From Myxococcales bacterium (GTDB lineage: Bacteria; Myxococcota_A; Polyangia; Palsa-1104; JAEUJZ01): a DNA stretch of 64,000 bases. Location of the stretch: assembly GCA_016794365.1 (NCBI GenBank), contig JAEUKB010000026.1:62001-126000 (forward strand). Reading direction: 5' to 3'. The position numbers and the translations under genes are program-made. The notes below the pieces were generated by a model. That model did not search any database, was not told where the DNA came from, and worked only from the letters and a program-made list of their open reading frames with translations. Within the stretch, counting starts at the first letter, position 1; each line of letters begins with the position of its first letter. This document shows positions 35,261 to 44,143 of the stretch, one piece after another.

Positions 35261-37639
35261 CCCGATAAGCAACCTGCAAACATCATGGTGGAACAGACGC
35301 CCGATGGGCGACTGCGTCCGGTGGTGATGGACTTTGGCATCGCACGCGAAGGGACACAGAACAGCGGCCTGACCGAAGCGGGCATGGTGATGGGCACGCC
35401 AAACTACATGGCACCAGAGCAGGCTGCGGGTGCGATCGAGCAGATCGACCGGCGCAGCGATGTCTACAGCTTGGGCGCGACGCTGTTTGAGCTGCTGACG
35501 GACCGGCCTCCGTTTGTGGGAGACGGACTGGTGGATGTGCTGTTCAAAGTGGTACATCAAGAGCCGACGCCGCCTCGTCAGCTTGTGCGCTCGCTGCCCG
35601 TCGATTTGGAGACGATCACGCTCAGGTGCTTGGCCAAAGAGTCGAGCCTTCGCTACGACAGCGCCAAAGCCCTGGCTGAAGATCTGACGCGCTACATCGA
35701 CGGAGAGCCGATCCTCGCGCGCAAGGCCAGCTTGGGCTATCGGTTTGGCAAGCAGGTGCGGAAGAACAAGTCGTTCTTTGCGCTGGCGCTCGCGTCGCTG
35801 ATCTTCATTGGCGCGCTGGTGATCGATCGGGTCCGATCCAGCTTGGCGCATTCGCGACAGGTCCGAATCGTCAAAGAGCGCATCGAGCGAGCACGGCTGC
35901 TTGGACAAGACGCCAAAGAGATCGAGTGGTTCATGCGCGCGGTCTACGAGCTGCCGCTGCACGACATCACCTACGAGCAGGATCTGATCCGCAAGCGGAT
36001 GGATCAGATCGAAGCGCAGATTCCCAGCCTCGGCAAAGAAGGTGGACAGCTTGCGCACTACGCGATTGGACGCGGCTATCTGACGCTGCATGAGACGGAG
36101 CAAGCCCACAAGCACCTGCTGGCTGCGTGGGAAAGCGGGCCGAGTCACAGTCCAGAGCTGCACTATGCGCTGGGACGAGTGCTCGGTGATCGCTTCTTCG
36201 AGACGGTGCGGTCCGATAGGCGGCGCGGCGATCGAGAGTGGCTGCGCAAGCGTCGCAAGCAGCTGGCCGAGGAGCTGCTACAGCCCGCGCTGGGACACCT
36301 GGAAGCCAGTCACGGCGTTCAGCTGGAATCGGCGGAGTTTCTGGAAGGACTGCTGGCGCTGTATCACGGTGAGCAGAGCAAGGCGCTGCGGCATGCGGAT
36401 CAAGCGCTCAAGCAGTCGCCGTGGCTGTATGAAGCCAAGAAGCTCAAGGGCGATGCGATGCAGGCGCAGGCACTCGCGCGATTCTTAGACGGTGAGTCGG
36501 ACCAAGCGGATGCCGATCTGCGCAGTGCGATTGCTCATTACGATGAAGCCGCGACGGTGGGACGCAGCGACATTGCGGTGTATGAAGCGCGCGCCGAGGC
36601 GTGGGCCCAGCTGATTGCGCAGCGCTACGAGCGAGGTCTATCGATCCGCGAGCTGTTGCCCAAAGCGCTCTCGGACTGTCGTGCGACGATCCAGATTGCG
36701 CCGCAGCACTTGCTCGGCTATCGGCAGCTGGCGGCCCTGTTCCTGGTGCAGTCGCAGCAGCTTCTGGATGCCGGACAAGATCCACGCCCGGTCATCAAAG
36801 AGCTGGTGGCAACGGTGACGCAGGGTCTGTCGATTCGCGCTGGCGATCCGATGCTGGAAAATGCGCTGGGGGACGGTCTGCTGCTCGGGGTGTTTTACGA
36901 GTCGTCGCGTGGGCTGCCGCTTTCAACAAACATCGCAGAGATCATTGCGCACCAAGAGCGCGCCATTGTGAGCGATCCAACCAATCCGTGGGCCTACAAC
37001 GACATCGCGGGCGCGTATCTGTTTCGGGCCAACCTCAAGCAAGAGTCAGGGCAAGACCCGCGAGAGGACTTTCGGGCAGCGATTCGCTACAACGAGCAAG
37101 CGCTTGCGCAGTCTCCAAACTACGTGATCGTCTATTCCAACCTGGCGTTTGTGTACGGACGGATCGCAAGCTACGAGCGCGAGCACAAGCTGCCGGTCGA
37201 AGAGTCGATCCGCCAGGGGCTGCGCTACGGGGAAGAGTGCAAGCGGCGCAAGCCGACGCTCAGTGACTGCCATGCCAACCTGGCGCTGCTGGAGCTGGTG
37301 CGCGTCGCCGACCTTCAGTCCGATCCGCAGAGCGCGCCCGCGTTTGTACAAGCGGTTGAGCGCACTCTCGCGCACCTGGCCAGCGCAGCGCAGCACGGCG
37401 ACAAGTCGATGGAGCTTCAGCAGAGTCGCAGTCGCGCGTACCTGAGCCTGGCGGAGCATCAAGCGGCACGCGGAGACAATCCAAAGGAAGCGCTGGGACT
37501 CGCCCGAGCCAGCATCTTGGCCTGTCGCTCGCTAGACGGAAGCGATCCACAGTGCGAGCAGATGTACGAAACGCTGACGCAGCTAGAAAAGAACTACAAA
37601 AAGGCAGCGCCGACTTCGTCAGCAAACAAGACGCCTTGA
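35261..37639 (+). CDS. C-terminal half of a Ser/Thr kinase with transmembrane segment and long TPR region (5'-truncated)
   Basis: The frame opens after TGA 35258-35260 with DKQPANIMVEQ. This lines up with the DLKPxNI part of HRDLKPxN, then VVMDFGIA (DFG), GTPNYMAPEQ (APE) and RRSDVYSLGATLFELLTDR: a full kinase C-lobe with no N-lobe. The first ATG is 35285 (784 residues). A transmembrane segment lies near residues 162-179, followed by about 600 residues of TPR-like helices. The missing N-lobe matches the broken gene at 20720. The HRD and catalytic Lys are absent, so any product from 35285 cannot phosphorylate; the TPR part might still bind partners. Confidence 0.85.
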   Translation, partial: PDKQPANIMVEQTPDGRLRPVVMDFGIAREGTQNSGLTEAGMVMGTPNYMAPEQAAGAIEQIDRRSDVYSLGATLFELLTDRPPFVGDGLVDVLFKVVHQEPTPPRQLVRSLPVDLETITLRCLAKESSLRYDSAKALAEDLTRYIDGEPILARKASLGYRFGKQVRKNKSFFALALASLIFIGALVIDRVRSSLAHSRQVRIVKERIERARLLGQDAKEIEWFMRAVYELPLHDITYEQDLIRKRMDQIEAQIPSLGKEGGQLAHYAIGRGYLTLHETEQAHKHLLAAWESGPSHSPELHYALGRVLGDRFFETVRSDRRRGDREWLRKRRKQLAEELLQPALGHLEASHGVQLESAEFLEGLLALYHGEQSKALRHADQALKQSPWLYEAKKLKGDAMQAQALARFLDGESDQADADLRSAIAHYDEAATVGRSDIAVYEARAEAWAQLIAQRYERGLSIRELLPKALSDCRATIQIAPQHLLGYRQLAALFLVQSQQLLDAGQDPRPVIKELVATVTQGLSIRAGDPMLENALGDGLLLGVFYESSRGLPLSTNIAEIIAHQERAIVSDPTNPWAYNDIAGAYLFRANLKQESGQDPREDFRAAIRYNEQALAQSPNYVIVYSNLAFVYGRIASYEREHKLPVEESIRQGLRYGEECKRRKPTLSDCHANLALLELVRVADLQSDPQSAPAFVQAVERTLAHLASAAQHGDKSMELQQSRSRAYLSLAEHQAARGDNPKEALGLARASILACRSLDGSDPQCEQMYETLTQLEKNYKKAAPTSSANKTP

Positions 37640-38799
37640 GTTGAAAGCCGGACGCCGTCGGAATCGGCTTCGATGAGCCCGCGTGCCACAAGAGACGAGA
37701 GCGTATCGGCACACAAGACACGCGGATCGCGACCGTGGAGCGCGACAAACTGGTCATAGCGCACACCGTCTAGCTCACGCAGGGCCAGCCACAGCGCTTC
37801 TTTCCACAGCGACTCGCGATCGCGCAGCTCGTACAAAGACAGCGACGGTTCCTGTTCGCTTAGCAAAAACGGCTGCGACGACGGCTTCTGCCAGGTTCGC
37901 AGGTACGACGACGGCCCGCGCTGGTTGGCAAAGCGCTCGGCTGTCGCGTCGGGCAGTCGCCGAAACGAGTGCGCCGAGACCCCAAGACCGAGATATTCAC
38001 CCTGCGTCCAGTAGAGCCGATTGTGAACCGCTCGCAGATCGGGATCGCCGGGCCGCGCACGGGCAAAGTTGGAGATCTCGTAGTGACGAAAGCCCGCGTC
38101 AGCCAAGGTGGCCCGCACGAGATCGTAGGCGTCGGCTTGCAGTTCGGGACACGGCGGACGCTGCTCACCGCGACGGATCTGAACCGACAGCAGCGTATGT
38201 GGCTCGACGGTAAGCTGATAGAGCGAGACATGCTCGGGATGAAGCGCCAGCAGCTTGTCTAGATCGTCGGACAGCTCTGCGAGCGTCTGCTGCGGCATCC
38301 CGACCAGCAAGTCGAGCGAAACCCGCGCAAAGCCCGCCTGACGCGCTTGCTCGACCAGCTCGACAATGTGCTGGGGCTGATGTTGTCGTCGCAGCGCGAT
38401 CAGCTTGTCTTGGGAAAACGACTGCGCACCGATGGACAGCCGCGTCACACCGGCCCGACGCCATGCCGCAAGCTGCGCGCTCGAGACCTCACCGGGATCG
38501 CACTCTAGCGTTACTTCCCTGGACACACCGCCCGGTGAAGGAAACACAGCGGCGATTCGGGACAGCGCGATGTCCAGACACTCTGGCTGCCACAGCGACG
38601 GAGTTCCACCGCCAAAATAGACCGATACAGCGCGCCGACCGGCAAACAGCGAAGCCTTGGCATCCAGTTCGTGCAGCAGCGCGCGCAGATAGTCTTCGTG
38701 AGGAATCTGCGGATGAACCGCCACCGCAAAGTCGCAGTACGAGCAGCGCTGCCGACAGTACGGAAAGTGAACGTAGACGCCAAAGTCGGTCGAAGTCAT
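37594..38799 (-). CDS. hemW: HemW-like radical SAM protein (coproporphyrinogen III oxidase family)
   Basis: The ATG at 38799 overlaps the stop of the upstream Cys-rich gene (ATGA). The protein is 401 residues. The 4Fe-4S motif is CRQRCSYC with Cys15, Cys19 and Cys22, followed by YFGGGTPSLW and LSIGAQSF, all standard for the HemN/HemW group. HemW is a heme chaperone that inserts heme into target proteins; true HemN has an extra N-terminal arm absent here, so HemW is preferred. A longer frame from 38949 has no support. Confidence 0.92.
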   Translation of the reverse strand: MTSTDFGVYVHFPYCRQRCSYCDFAVAVHPQIPHEDYLRALLHELDAKASLFAGRRAVSVYFGGGTPSLWQPECLDIALSRIAAVFPSPGGVSREVTLECDPGEVSSAQLAAWRRAGVTRLSIGAQSFSQDKLIALRRQHQPQHIVELVEQARQAGFARVSLDLLVGMPQQTLAELSDDLDKLLALHPEHVSLYQLTVEPHTLLSVQIRRGEQRPPCPELQADAYDLVRATLADAGFRHYEISNFARARPGDPDLRAVHNRLYWTQGEYLGLGVSAHSFRRLPDATAERFANQRGPSSYLRTWQKPSSQPFLLSEQEPSLSLYELRDRESLWKEALWLALRELDGVRYDQFVALHGRDPRVLCADTLSSLVARGLIEADSDGVRLSTQGVLFADEVGAAFL

Positions 38800-39380
38800 G
38801 GCTCTTGCAGCTTGCTCAGTCGCTCCGCGCGCAGCGAGATAAAGCGCAGGTAGACATCCTCCATCTCCTGACAAAGCGCAACAATGCGGGGTCCGTCCCC
38901 ACGGGCGTAGACCTCGCGAAACAGGTCGGGACACAGATAGCGGACGCACAGGTTGGGCTGATGCTCGACGGACAGTGAGCAGCCAGTTGGACCGCGAAAC
39001 GCACAGCCTGCGTGATCCCCAACGGGAAGCTGCAAGTGCGCGGGCCGGGTTCCGGTCTGGCGAAGGGCGGCAATCTCATCGTCATTCCAGGCATCTTCGG
39101 TGACCAAGCCGCAGCAGTGACCGCCCGCAAAGTGACCATGCGGAGGCGGATGCCCGATGGCGCAGGTCCGACAGCTCACCACCTGGCCGATGGCTTCCTT
39201 GAGAGCACGGCGCAGGCGCAGAAGCTCTGCCGATGCGGCTGACTCTTCCGCGCTCACTTCGCTGGACGCTGGCTCTTCGCGAAGCCGCAAGCGCAGCCGT
39301 CGCACTTCATCGGCGCGGGTCTTGGGCTGAGAAAGCCGGTCGAGTAGGTGCTGAAGCGGAATCCACATCCCGTCGCGCAT
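38796..39380 (-). CDS. YkgJ-type Cys-cluster protein (putative metal/Fe-S binding), 194 aa
   Basis: The first 75 residues are helical and charged. The C-terminal part has the Cys pattern of YkgJ-like proteins: CRTC, a Gly/His stretch, HCCGL, DHAGCAFRGPTGCSL, and NLCVRYLC. At least eight Cys could hold zinc or an iron-sulfur cluster. It is translationally coupled to hemW downstream, hinting at a joint role in metal or heme handling; that is inference from context. Confidence 0.78.
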   Translation of the reverse strand: MRDGMWIPLQHLLDRLSQPKTRADEVRRLRLRLREEPASSEVSAEESAASAELLRLRRALKEAIGQVVSCRTCAIGHPPPHGHFAGGHCCGLVTEDAWNDDEIAALRQTGTRPAHLQLPVGDHAGCAFRGPTGCSLSVEHQPNLCVRYLCPDLFREVYARGDGPRIVALCQEMEDVYLRFISLRAERLSKLQEP

Positions 39381-39430
39381 TGTAGAGCCAAGCCGCGTCT
39401 GAGACTACGGCTTGCATCCCCATGAACGCC

Positions 39431-39460
39431 TTGACCAAATTTGGTTTTCAGAGATACATT
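39431..39460 (+). promoter_or_regulatory. Promoter with a 12-bp palindromic operator over its -35/spacer
   Basis: TTGACC (39431-39436) and TACATT (39455-39460) are 18 bases apart. The perfect palindrome ACCAAATTTGGT (39434-39445) overlaps the -35 box and spacer, a place where a bound dimer would block polymerase. The ATG at 39467 is only 6 bases after the -10 box, so the transcript may be leaderless. Confidence 0.55.
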
Positions 39461-39466
39461 TTTGCG

Positions 39467-40375
39467 ATGCTATTCATCACTTCTCGCGCTCCGCTGTCTC
39501 CTTTGGCTCTGGCTTTCTGTGCGGCGCTCGTGACGACCACTGGCTGTCCCAAGCCGTCGGCAATCAAGGTTCCACCGCCGCCGCCGGGTGACTTGCTGCG
39601 CTACTTGGCCAAGACCAACGACAAGCTCACCGGCAAGGTCAACGTCCGCTTTGAAGACGGCGACTTGGGTGTAAGAAAGCCCACGGTCTACGCCTTCATG
39701 TTCAAGGAAGAGCGGCAGGTTCAGTCGATCGATGGATCGGGCAACATGAACTACACGGCGTCGTTCTTCGATGTCGAGCCCGTCGGTGACTCTGCCAAAG
39801 ACAAGAAAGCGGGAGAGCAGCTTGCCCGCGCACTTCAGACGGTGAAGATCGCCTACACGATGAGCCCGCGTGGCGATGTCACCAACTTCGATGTCAAGGT
39901 TCCCGACGACATCAAGGAATCGAAGGAAGGCAAGCAGATGGAACGTCAGCTCGGCTACGTGCGGCTTATCGCGCAGTGGGTCTACGGTGCGGACCGTGGC
40001 CCGCAGTTCGATCCGAGCCACATCGAAGCAGGCAAGAGCTGGCCGATCCGCGCCTCGATCCCGACCCCAACGGGTGGAAGCAAGAACTGGGACATGACCT
40101 GCACCTATGCCAAGCGCGAGCAAGGCGTCGCCTACATCAACATGGAAGGCAAAGTGTCGGGCGAAAACCAGGGCACCAAGCTGTCGGGCGAAGTCAAAGG
40201 CGAGCTGCGACTGCGCATCGGAGAAGGCCGACTGACCTATCACGACATCGACACGACCTCGACGTTCCGCGCAGGCGACCAGAGCAGCGGCGGACATCAG
40301 GTTCACATCCACGTCACCTGGGAAGCAGAGCAAGCCGCCGTTCCCGCTGGCGATGGCACTGCCGTGATGCCGTAA
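39467..40375 (+). CDS. Lipoprotein of unknown function, 302 aa
   Basis: The signal peptide ends TTTGC, a plausible lipobox, followed by PKPSAIKVPPPPPGD, a proline linker. The rest is a beta-rich soluble domain (YTMSPRGDVTNFDVKVP, SWPIRASIPTP) of a kind seen in unannotated lipoproteins. A start at 39422 would add 15 residues but would put the promoter and palindrome inside the gene and lacks a ribosome site, so 39467 is preferred. It has no close operon partner. Confidence 0.75.
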   Translation: MLFITSRAPLSPLALAFCAALVTTTGCPKPSAIKVPPPPPGDLLRYLAKTNDKLTGKVNVRFEDGDLGVRKPTVYAFMFKEERQVQSIDGSGNMNYTASFFDVEPVGDSAKDKKAGEQLARALQTVKIAYTMSPRGDVTNFDVKVPDDIKESKEGKQMERQLGYVRLIAQWVYGADRGPQFDPSHIEAGKSWPIRASIPTPTGGSKNWDMTCTYAKREQGVAYINMEGKVSGENQGTKLSGEVKGELRLRIGEGRLTYHDIDTTSTFRAGDQSSGGHQVHIHVTWEAEQAAVPAGDGTAVMP

Positions 40376-40474
40376 GCTCGTCCCGCCTGCGCAGTTCTTC
40401 ACACAATCTTCACACAGCACCCGCGCGTTTTCGCTGAGCCCAAGCCGCTCGCACCGTTCGCCAAGTCCTCTGCT

Positions 40475-40558
40475 GCGATGTTCGCTGCGGTTTCTGATGC
40501 GGCTTTCGCTGCGTTTTCTGTCGCGTTTTCTGTCGCCTTTTCTGTCGCGTTTTCCGCC
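40475..40558. repeat. Degenerate 12-bp tandem repeat, about 7 copies
   Basis: Units resemble GCGTTTTCTGTC; the clearest run is at 40511-40558 (four copies) after three degenerate ones. Read on the minus strand it gives an Ala/Glu/Thr/Asn tract, but no convincing gene covers it. It fills most of the 245-base gap between two lipoprotein genes. Confidence 0.8.
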
Positions 40559-40620
40559 GCGATTGTCCGCACGTTTGGATCTAAGCTCGCGCCGCAACGC
40601 ACGGAACAGGGAGCTTGGCG

Positions 40621-41061
40621 ATGACGACTTTGGGCAAATGGCAGTGGCTGGGAGCGTGCGCTCTCATCGGAGTGCTGGCCATCGGAGTGCAGACGGCCAG
40701 CGGAGACGACAACACCGGCGGAGACGTTCCCTCCGGCATGCTTTCGTTTATGGCAGGTGACGTAGCTGCGTGTCCGCCGGGCTGGCGCGTGGCGCAAGAA
40801 GCCTCGGGACGGCTGGTGGTCGGGGTGACCTCCAGCGATGCCGTCGGAAAGCTGGTGGGCACGGCGCTGACCAGCCAAGAAGATCGAACCCACGTTCATC
40901 CCTTTCAGACCGTCGCTGACCTTCCGTACAAGTCGATTTCGGCGGCAAACGGCGGCAACGGTCAAGGCGCAGCCGCCGCGCGCTATACCGACAGCGGCAT
41001 CAGCGAGCCCGCAGCGTCGGGACTACCCTTTGTGCAGCTTGTGGGATGTGTGAAGCAATGA
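40621..41061 (+). CDS. Secreted protein with one tail-collar-like Cys domain, 146 aa
   Basis: The ATG at 40621 follows GGGAG. A hydrophobic segment at residues 8-24 is a signal peptide or anchor. The remaining 110 residues match, by eye, the domains of the next gene: ACPPGWRVAQEASGRLVVG, a TSQEDRTHVHPF segment, and the end LPFVQLVGCVKQ. The first and last Cys probably form a disulfide. The CPxGW...GRxxVG...H.H pattern recalls phage tail-collar domains. Its stop overlaps the next start (ATGA), so the two are coupled. Confidence 0.75.
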   Translation: MTTLGKWQWLGACALIGVLAIGVQTASGDDNTGGDVPSGMLSFMAGDVAACPPGWRVAQEASGRLVVGVTSSDAVGKLVGTALTSQEDRTHVHPFQTVADLPYKSISAANGGNGQGAAAARYTDSGISEPAASGLPFVQLVGCVKQ

Positions 41062-41930
41062 GCGCAAATAGATCGGCTCCGACGGCGGTACTGGCTGTTA
41101 TCACGGGTCTGTCGGCGCTGTGGTCATGCAATCCTCCGGCAGGGGTGATGGATGCGATGTCGAGCCCGGACCTGAGCGAAGAAGCCCAGCCGGATCTGGC
41201 GCAGCCAAGTGACCTGAGCGCTCCGACGGGAGACTCGCTGCCCAAGCACGCGGTCGCGTTCTTTCAGCGCAAAACGTGTCCGACGGGCTGGGAGCCGCTG
41301 GCCAAGGCCGCAGGACGCACGCTGGTGCCCACGGTGGACAAAGATCCCGGCGATGTCGCGGTCGGAGATCCGCTGATGGACGGCGAAGATCGCGCACACA
41401 GCCACAGCGTGAAGACCACGTTCGATCTGTCCACCGTCAGCTATGCGGGCATCGCGGGGGAAGCGAACCACGGGCTCGCGCGCGGCGGCAGCCAAGCCAT
41501 CACCGGCACCACCAGCGCGGCATCGGTCGGCTTGCCGTACGTTCAGCTCTTGGTTTGTAGCAAACAGGACGAGCCGAGCCCGCAGCTTCGTCCCATCGCC
41601 AAAGGTACGCTGGTGTTCTTTCAGCTGGCGGAGTGTCCTCAAGGCTTCGTCCAGGCCGGCGGCAGCCAAGGTCGCTTCGTGATCGGAACGCCAGAGTTTG
41701 CGACGCCCGGGCAGAAGTTCGGCGGCGCGCCACTGCGCAGCGGTGAAAAGCGAGGACATCGTCACACCGCAGTCGGAAGCATCACCACCAAGTCGCACGG
41801 CATCGCGCTCGCAAGCGGTGGTGGCGCGTCGGGTTACGCCAAAGACACCAAGCATCCCTACCGAATCGAAACGGCTGACGACGGGTCAGGCTTTCCGTAC
41901 TTGCAGCTGTTGCACTGTCAAAAGCAGTAG
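41058..41930 (+). CDS. Lipoprotein with two tail-collar-like Cys domains, 290 aa
   Basis: The start ATG at 41058 overlaps the previous stop. The lipobox is ALWSC near residue 24, followed by an Asp/Ser/Pro linker. Two homologous domains of about 105 residues come next: the first from CPTGWEPLAKAAGRTLV to YVQLLVCSKQ, the second from CPQGFVQAGGSQGRFVIG to YLQLLHCQKQ. Each has EDRAHSH or EKRGHRH in the middle. With the upstream gene this makes three copies in tandem across two proteins. The function is unknown; a surface-bound binding protein is plausible. Confidence 0.78.
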   Translation: MSANRSAPTAVLAVITGLSALWSCNPPAGVMDAMSSPDLSEEAQPDLAQPSDLSAPTGDSLPKHAVAFFQRKTCPTGWEPLAKAAGRTLVPTVDKDPGDVAVGDPLMDGEDRAHSHSVKTTFDLSTVSYAGIAGEANHGLARGGSQAITGTTSAASVGLPYVQLLVCSKQDEPSPQLRPIAKGTLVFFQLAECPQGFVQAGGSQGRFVIGTPEFATPGQKFGGAPLRSGEKRGHRHTAVGSITTKSHGIALASGGGASGYAKDTKHPYRIETADDGSGFPYLQLLHCQKQ

Positions 41931-42007
41931 CCTCGGCAGCTCTCACCAGGCACAACGCGCTCGCCAGGTCCAACACTGTCGCCAGGTCTCAGACTCGGTC
42001 GCTGTGC

Positions 42008-42604
42008 TCAGGGATAGGCGGAATCCCGCAGCGCTCGCAGGGAAACGCGCTGCTCGGGATCGATTCCGTGCTCTCGACAGTAGCGAAGGTTTAGCAGCGC
42101 CAGGATCTGGTCCACGCGCTCGGCATCCAGGACATCGTGCGGCGACGGCTGTGCATCGACAAAGTTGAGCGGACAGATTGTCACCGCCCCGCTACGAACG
42201 CGCAGCCGCACCGCAGCTTCTGGCAGAAAATCGCTGGGATAGCGCAGCGGTAGGCCTTGGCTTCGGCACACCAGCGGTCGCACCGGATAGATCAGGCAGG
42301 CATCAGCGGCGCTCAAGAACACGCAGCGCGGAAGCGCATCAGCCGTCGCATCTTCAGCGCAGAAAGTCGCCGCAGCTTCAGCGCCCAGCGCGGGAGGTTC
42401 CGCTGCCGCCCGTGTGGCCCGCAGGTGTTCAGCGATCGATGCAGCCTCGATAGAACTTACGGTCAAGTCCACCTGACAGCAGCCCGCGCAGCCCGAACGA
42501 CACGAGATCTGCGACGCACAGCGCGCCGACACCGCGTCCGCAAAAGCGTCCACTTTCGCCGTCAGCGCCACGTAGTCAGCCAAAGGGGAAGCCAGCGCAG
42601 ACAT
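42008..42604 (-). CDS. YkgJ-family cysteine-cluster protein, 198 aa
   Basis: It has the YkgJ/UPF0153 pattern: CRSGCAGCCQVDLTVSS near residues 35-51, CVFLSAADACLIYPVRPLVC near 94-113, then ITICPLN-like and LRYC positions. The conserved Cys are thought to bind zinc or an Fe-S cluster; the function of the family is not firmly known. It lies 8 bases downstream of the FG-GAP lipoprotein gene, so co-transcription is likely. Confidence 0.88.
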   Translation of the reverse strand: MSALASPLADYVALTAKVDAFADAVSARCASQISCRSGCAGCCQVDLTVSSIEAASIAEHLRATRAAAEPPALGAEAAATFCAEDATADALPRCVFLSAADACLIYPVRPLVCRSQGLPLRYPSDFLPEAAVRLRVRSGAVTICPLNFVDAQPSPHDVLDAERVDQILALLNLRYCREHGIDPEQRVSLRALRDSAYP

Positions 42605-42612
42605 ATCAGGGC

Positions 42613-44058
42613 CTATCGCGAGGTATTGAGCAGCACGCTCACCGCCGAGCCATTTGACACCGGCACAATCAGATCGGGCAGCCTATCGCCGTTTACATCG
42701 GTCGCGACCACGTCGCTGTGCGAGCCCGCTGCGACAATCTGCTGCGGGGCCGCAAACTGCGCGCCGCCTTTGCCGAGCATCACCGTCACCGTTCCCGCCG
42801 AGCCGACATTGACGGTCACCAAGTCCAAGATCCCGTCGAGGTTCAGATCCACCGCGAGCACGGGCTGCGGCGTCGAGCCTCCCGTTGGAAGGATCACTGC
42901 GGGCTGGAACGTGCCGTCGCCTTTGCCGAGCATGACGCGCAGTGCGCCGCCGTCGGGATCGCTGACCACCAAGTCCGCTTTGCTGTCTCCGTTGAAATCG
43001 GCAGCCACGACACCATGCGGACCAGCGCCCGACGACACGTAGCGCAAGACCTGAAAGCGCGTGCCCAGGTTTTGCATGATGGCGATCGTGCTGTCGTCGT
43101 AGAGCGTGACCGCGAGATCGGCTTTGCCGTCGGCGTTAAAGTCAGCGCTGCTCACCCCGAAGCTGCCCGATGGCAGTCCCTGCGAGCCAGCGTTTGTAAA
43201 CGTGCCGTCGCCTTTGCCAAACAGAAAGCCGATGCCGTTGGCCGCAAAGGCAAAGTACGGAATCGCAACATCGTACTTTCCGTCGCCGTTGTAGTCGCCG
43301 CCCGCCATCACCGCAGCCGACACACCGAAGACACTGCGCGGAGCCTGTAGCGTACCGTCGCCTTTGCCAGTCAGCAGAAACAAGCTGGCACCGCCTCCGT
43401 CACACGCCACCAGCAGATCCAGCGCTTGATCGGAAGTCAGCTCGCTCAGCAGCAGCGCCGTCGGAGCCCCCGCGATGGACACGCGCCGATAGGCATCAAA
43501 TGAACCGTCTCCTTTGCCGCTAAGCAGCGACAAGCTTCCCGACGAGTGACTGGCGACGACCAGATCCAGCTTGCTGTCTCCGTTTAAGTCGCCGAGCGCC
43601 AGCCGACTGGGCTTGCCATCGACAGTAAAGTTACGAGGCGCACCAAACGAGAGCTGTCCTGGGTAGTAGGCAAACAGATCCGAGCGCAGCGCTTCTTTTC
43701 CATCGGGACGACGCACTTTGACATCCACCAGCCCGAGCTTGCCGGGACTCGGTGGCAGCGTCGCGGTCAGCTCGTCGTCCGCCGTCAGACTGACCCGCGC
43801 AGACTCGACGCCCGCAAACGACACGCTCGATCCCGACTCAAAGCGACGCCCGCGCAGCAGCACCTGAATCCCGCCCGATGACGGTCCCCGCGCAGGACTC
43901 ACCGATTCAATCAGCAGCCCGTCCCCACCACCGTCAGGTTGACCGCTTGGCTTGTCGCTGTCCGCGATGAAGCCGCCTTGGCTGCAAGCCGACCAGGACA
44001 TGAACAAACCCACGCACAGCAGTCCACCACCGAGCTTTGGCCACAGGTTGTCCCACAT
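42613..44058 (-). CDS. FG-GAP/VCBS-repeat lipoprotein with IPT/TIG domain
   Basis: This 481-residue protein has the signal peptide lipobox WSAC. An IPT/TIG domain lies near residues 50-130 (VSPARGPSSGGIQVLLRGRRF), then about seven FG-GAP-type repeats with the calcium-binding-like pattern DxNxDGxxD (DYNGDGKYDVA, DFNADGKADLA, DFNGDSKADLV). The repeats form a beta-propeller, usually exported and adhesive or ligand-binding. It heads the pair with the YkgJ-type gene and is divergent from the phosphatase/nuclease gene. Confidence 0.9.
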   Translation of the reverse strand: MWDNLWPKLGGGLLCVGLFMSWSACSQGGFIADSDKPSGQPDGGGDGLLIESVSPARGPSSGGIQVLLRGRRFESGSSVSFAGVESARVSLTADDELTATLPPSPGKLGLVDVKVRRPDGKEALRSDLFAYYPGQLSFGAPRNFTVDGKPSRLALGDLNGDSKLDLVVASHSSGSLSLLSGKGDGSFDAYRRVSIAGAPTALLLSELTSDQALDLLVACDGGGASLFLLTGKGDGTLQAPRSVFGVSAAVMAGGDYNGDGKYDVAIPYFAFAANGIGFLFGKGDGTFTNAGSQGLPSGSFGVSSADFNADGKADLAVTLYDDSTIAIMQNLGTRFQVLRYVSSGAGPHGVVAADFNGDSKADLVVSDPDGGALRVMLGKGDGTFQPAVILPTGGSTPQPVLAVDLNLDGILDLVTVNVGSAGTVTVMLGKGGAQFAAPQQIVAAGSHSDVVATDVNGDRLPDLIVPVSNGSAVSVLLNTSR

Positions 44059-44143
44059 GGGCGCACCTTACCGACAGAACCGGCCAAGCAGTCAACGAAA
44101 AACCGTGTCATCCGCGCGGCTGTCGGTGCTATACGCCGAAGCC

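Noticed and set aside
20720-37639. A classical transposon or prophage as cause of the kinase split
   Set aside because: No transposase, integrase, terminal inverted repeat or target duplication was found by eye, and the segment contains the housekeeping gene ppc. An inversion/translocation or assembly issue remains open.
40399-40965. Minus-strand Ala/Glu/Thr-rich frame
   Set aside because: It comes from the 12-bp tandem repeat plus the antisense of the collar-domain gene. The plus-strand gene has a signal peptide, a homologous neighbour and coupling.
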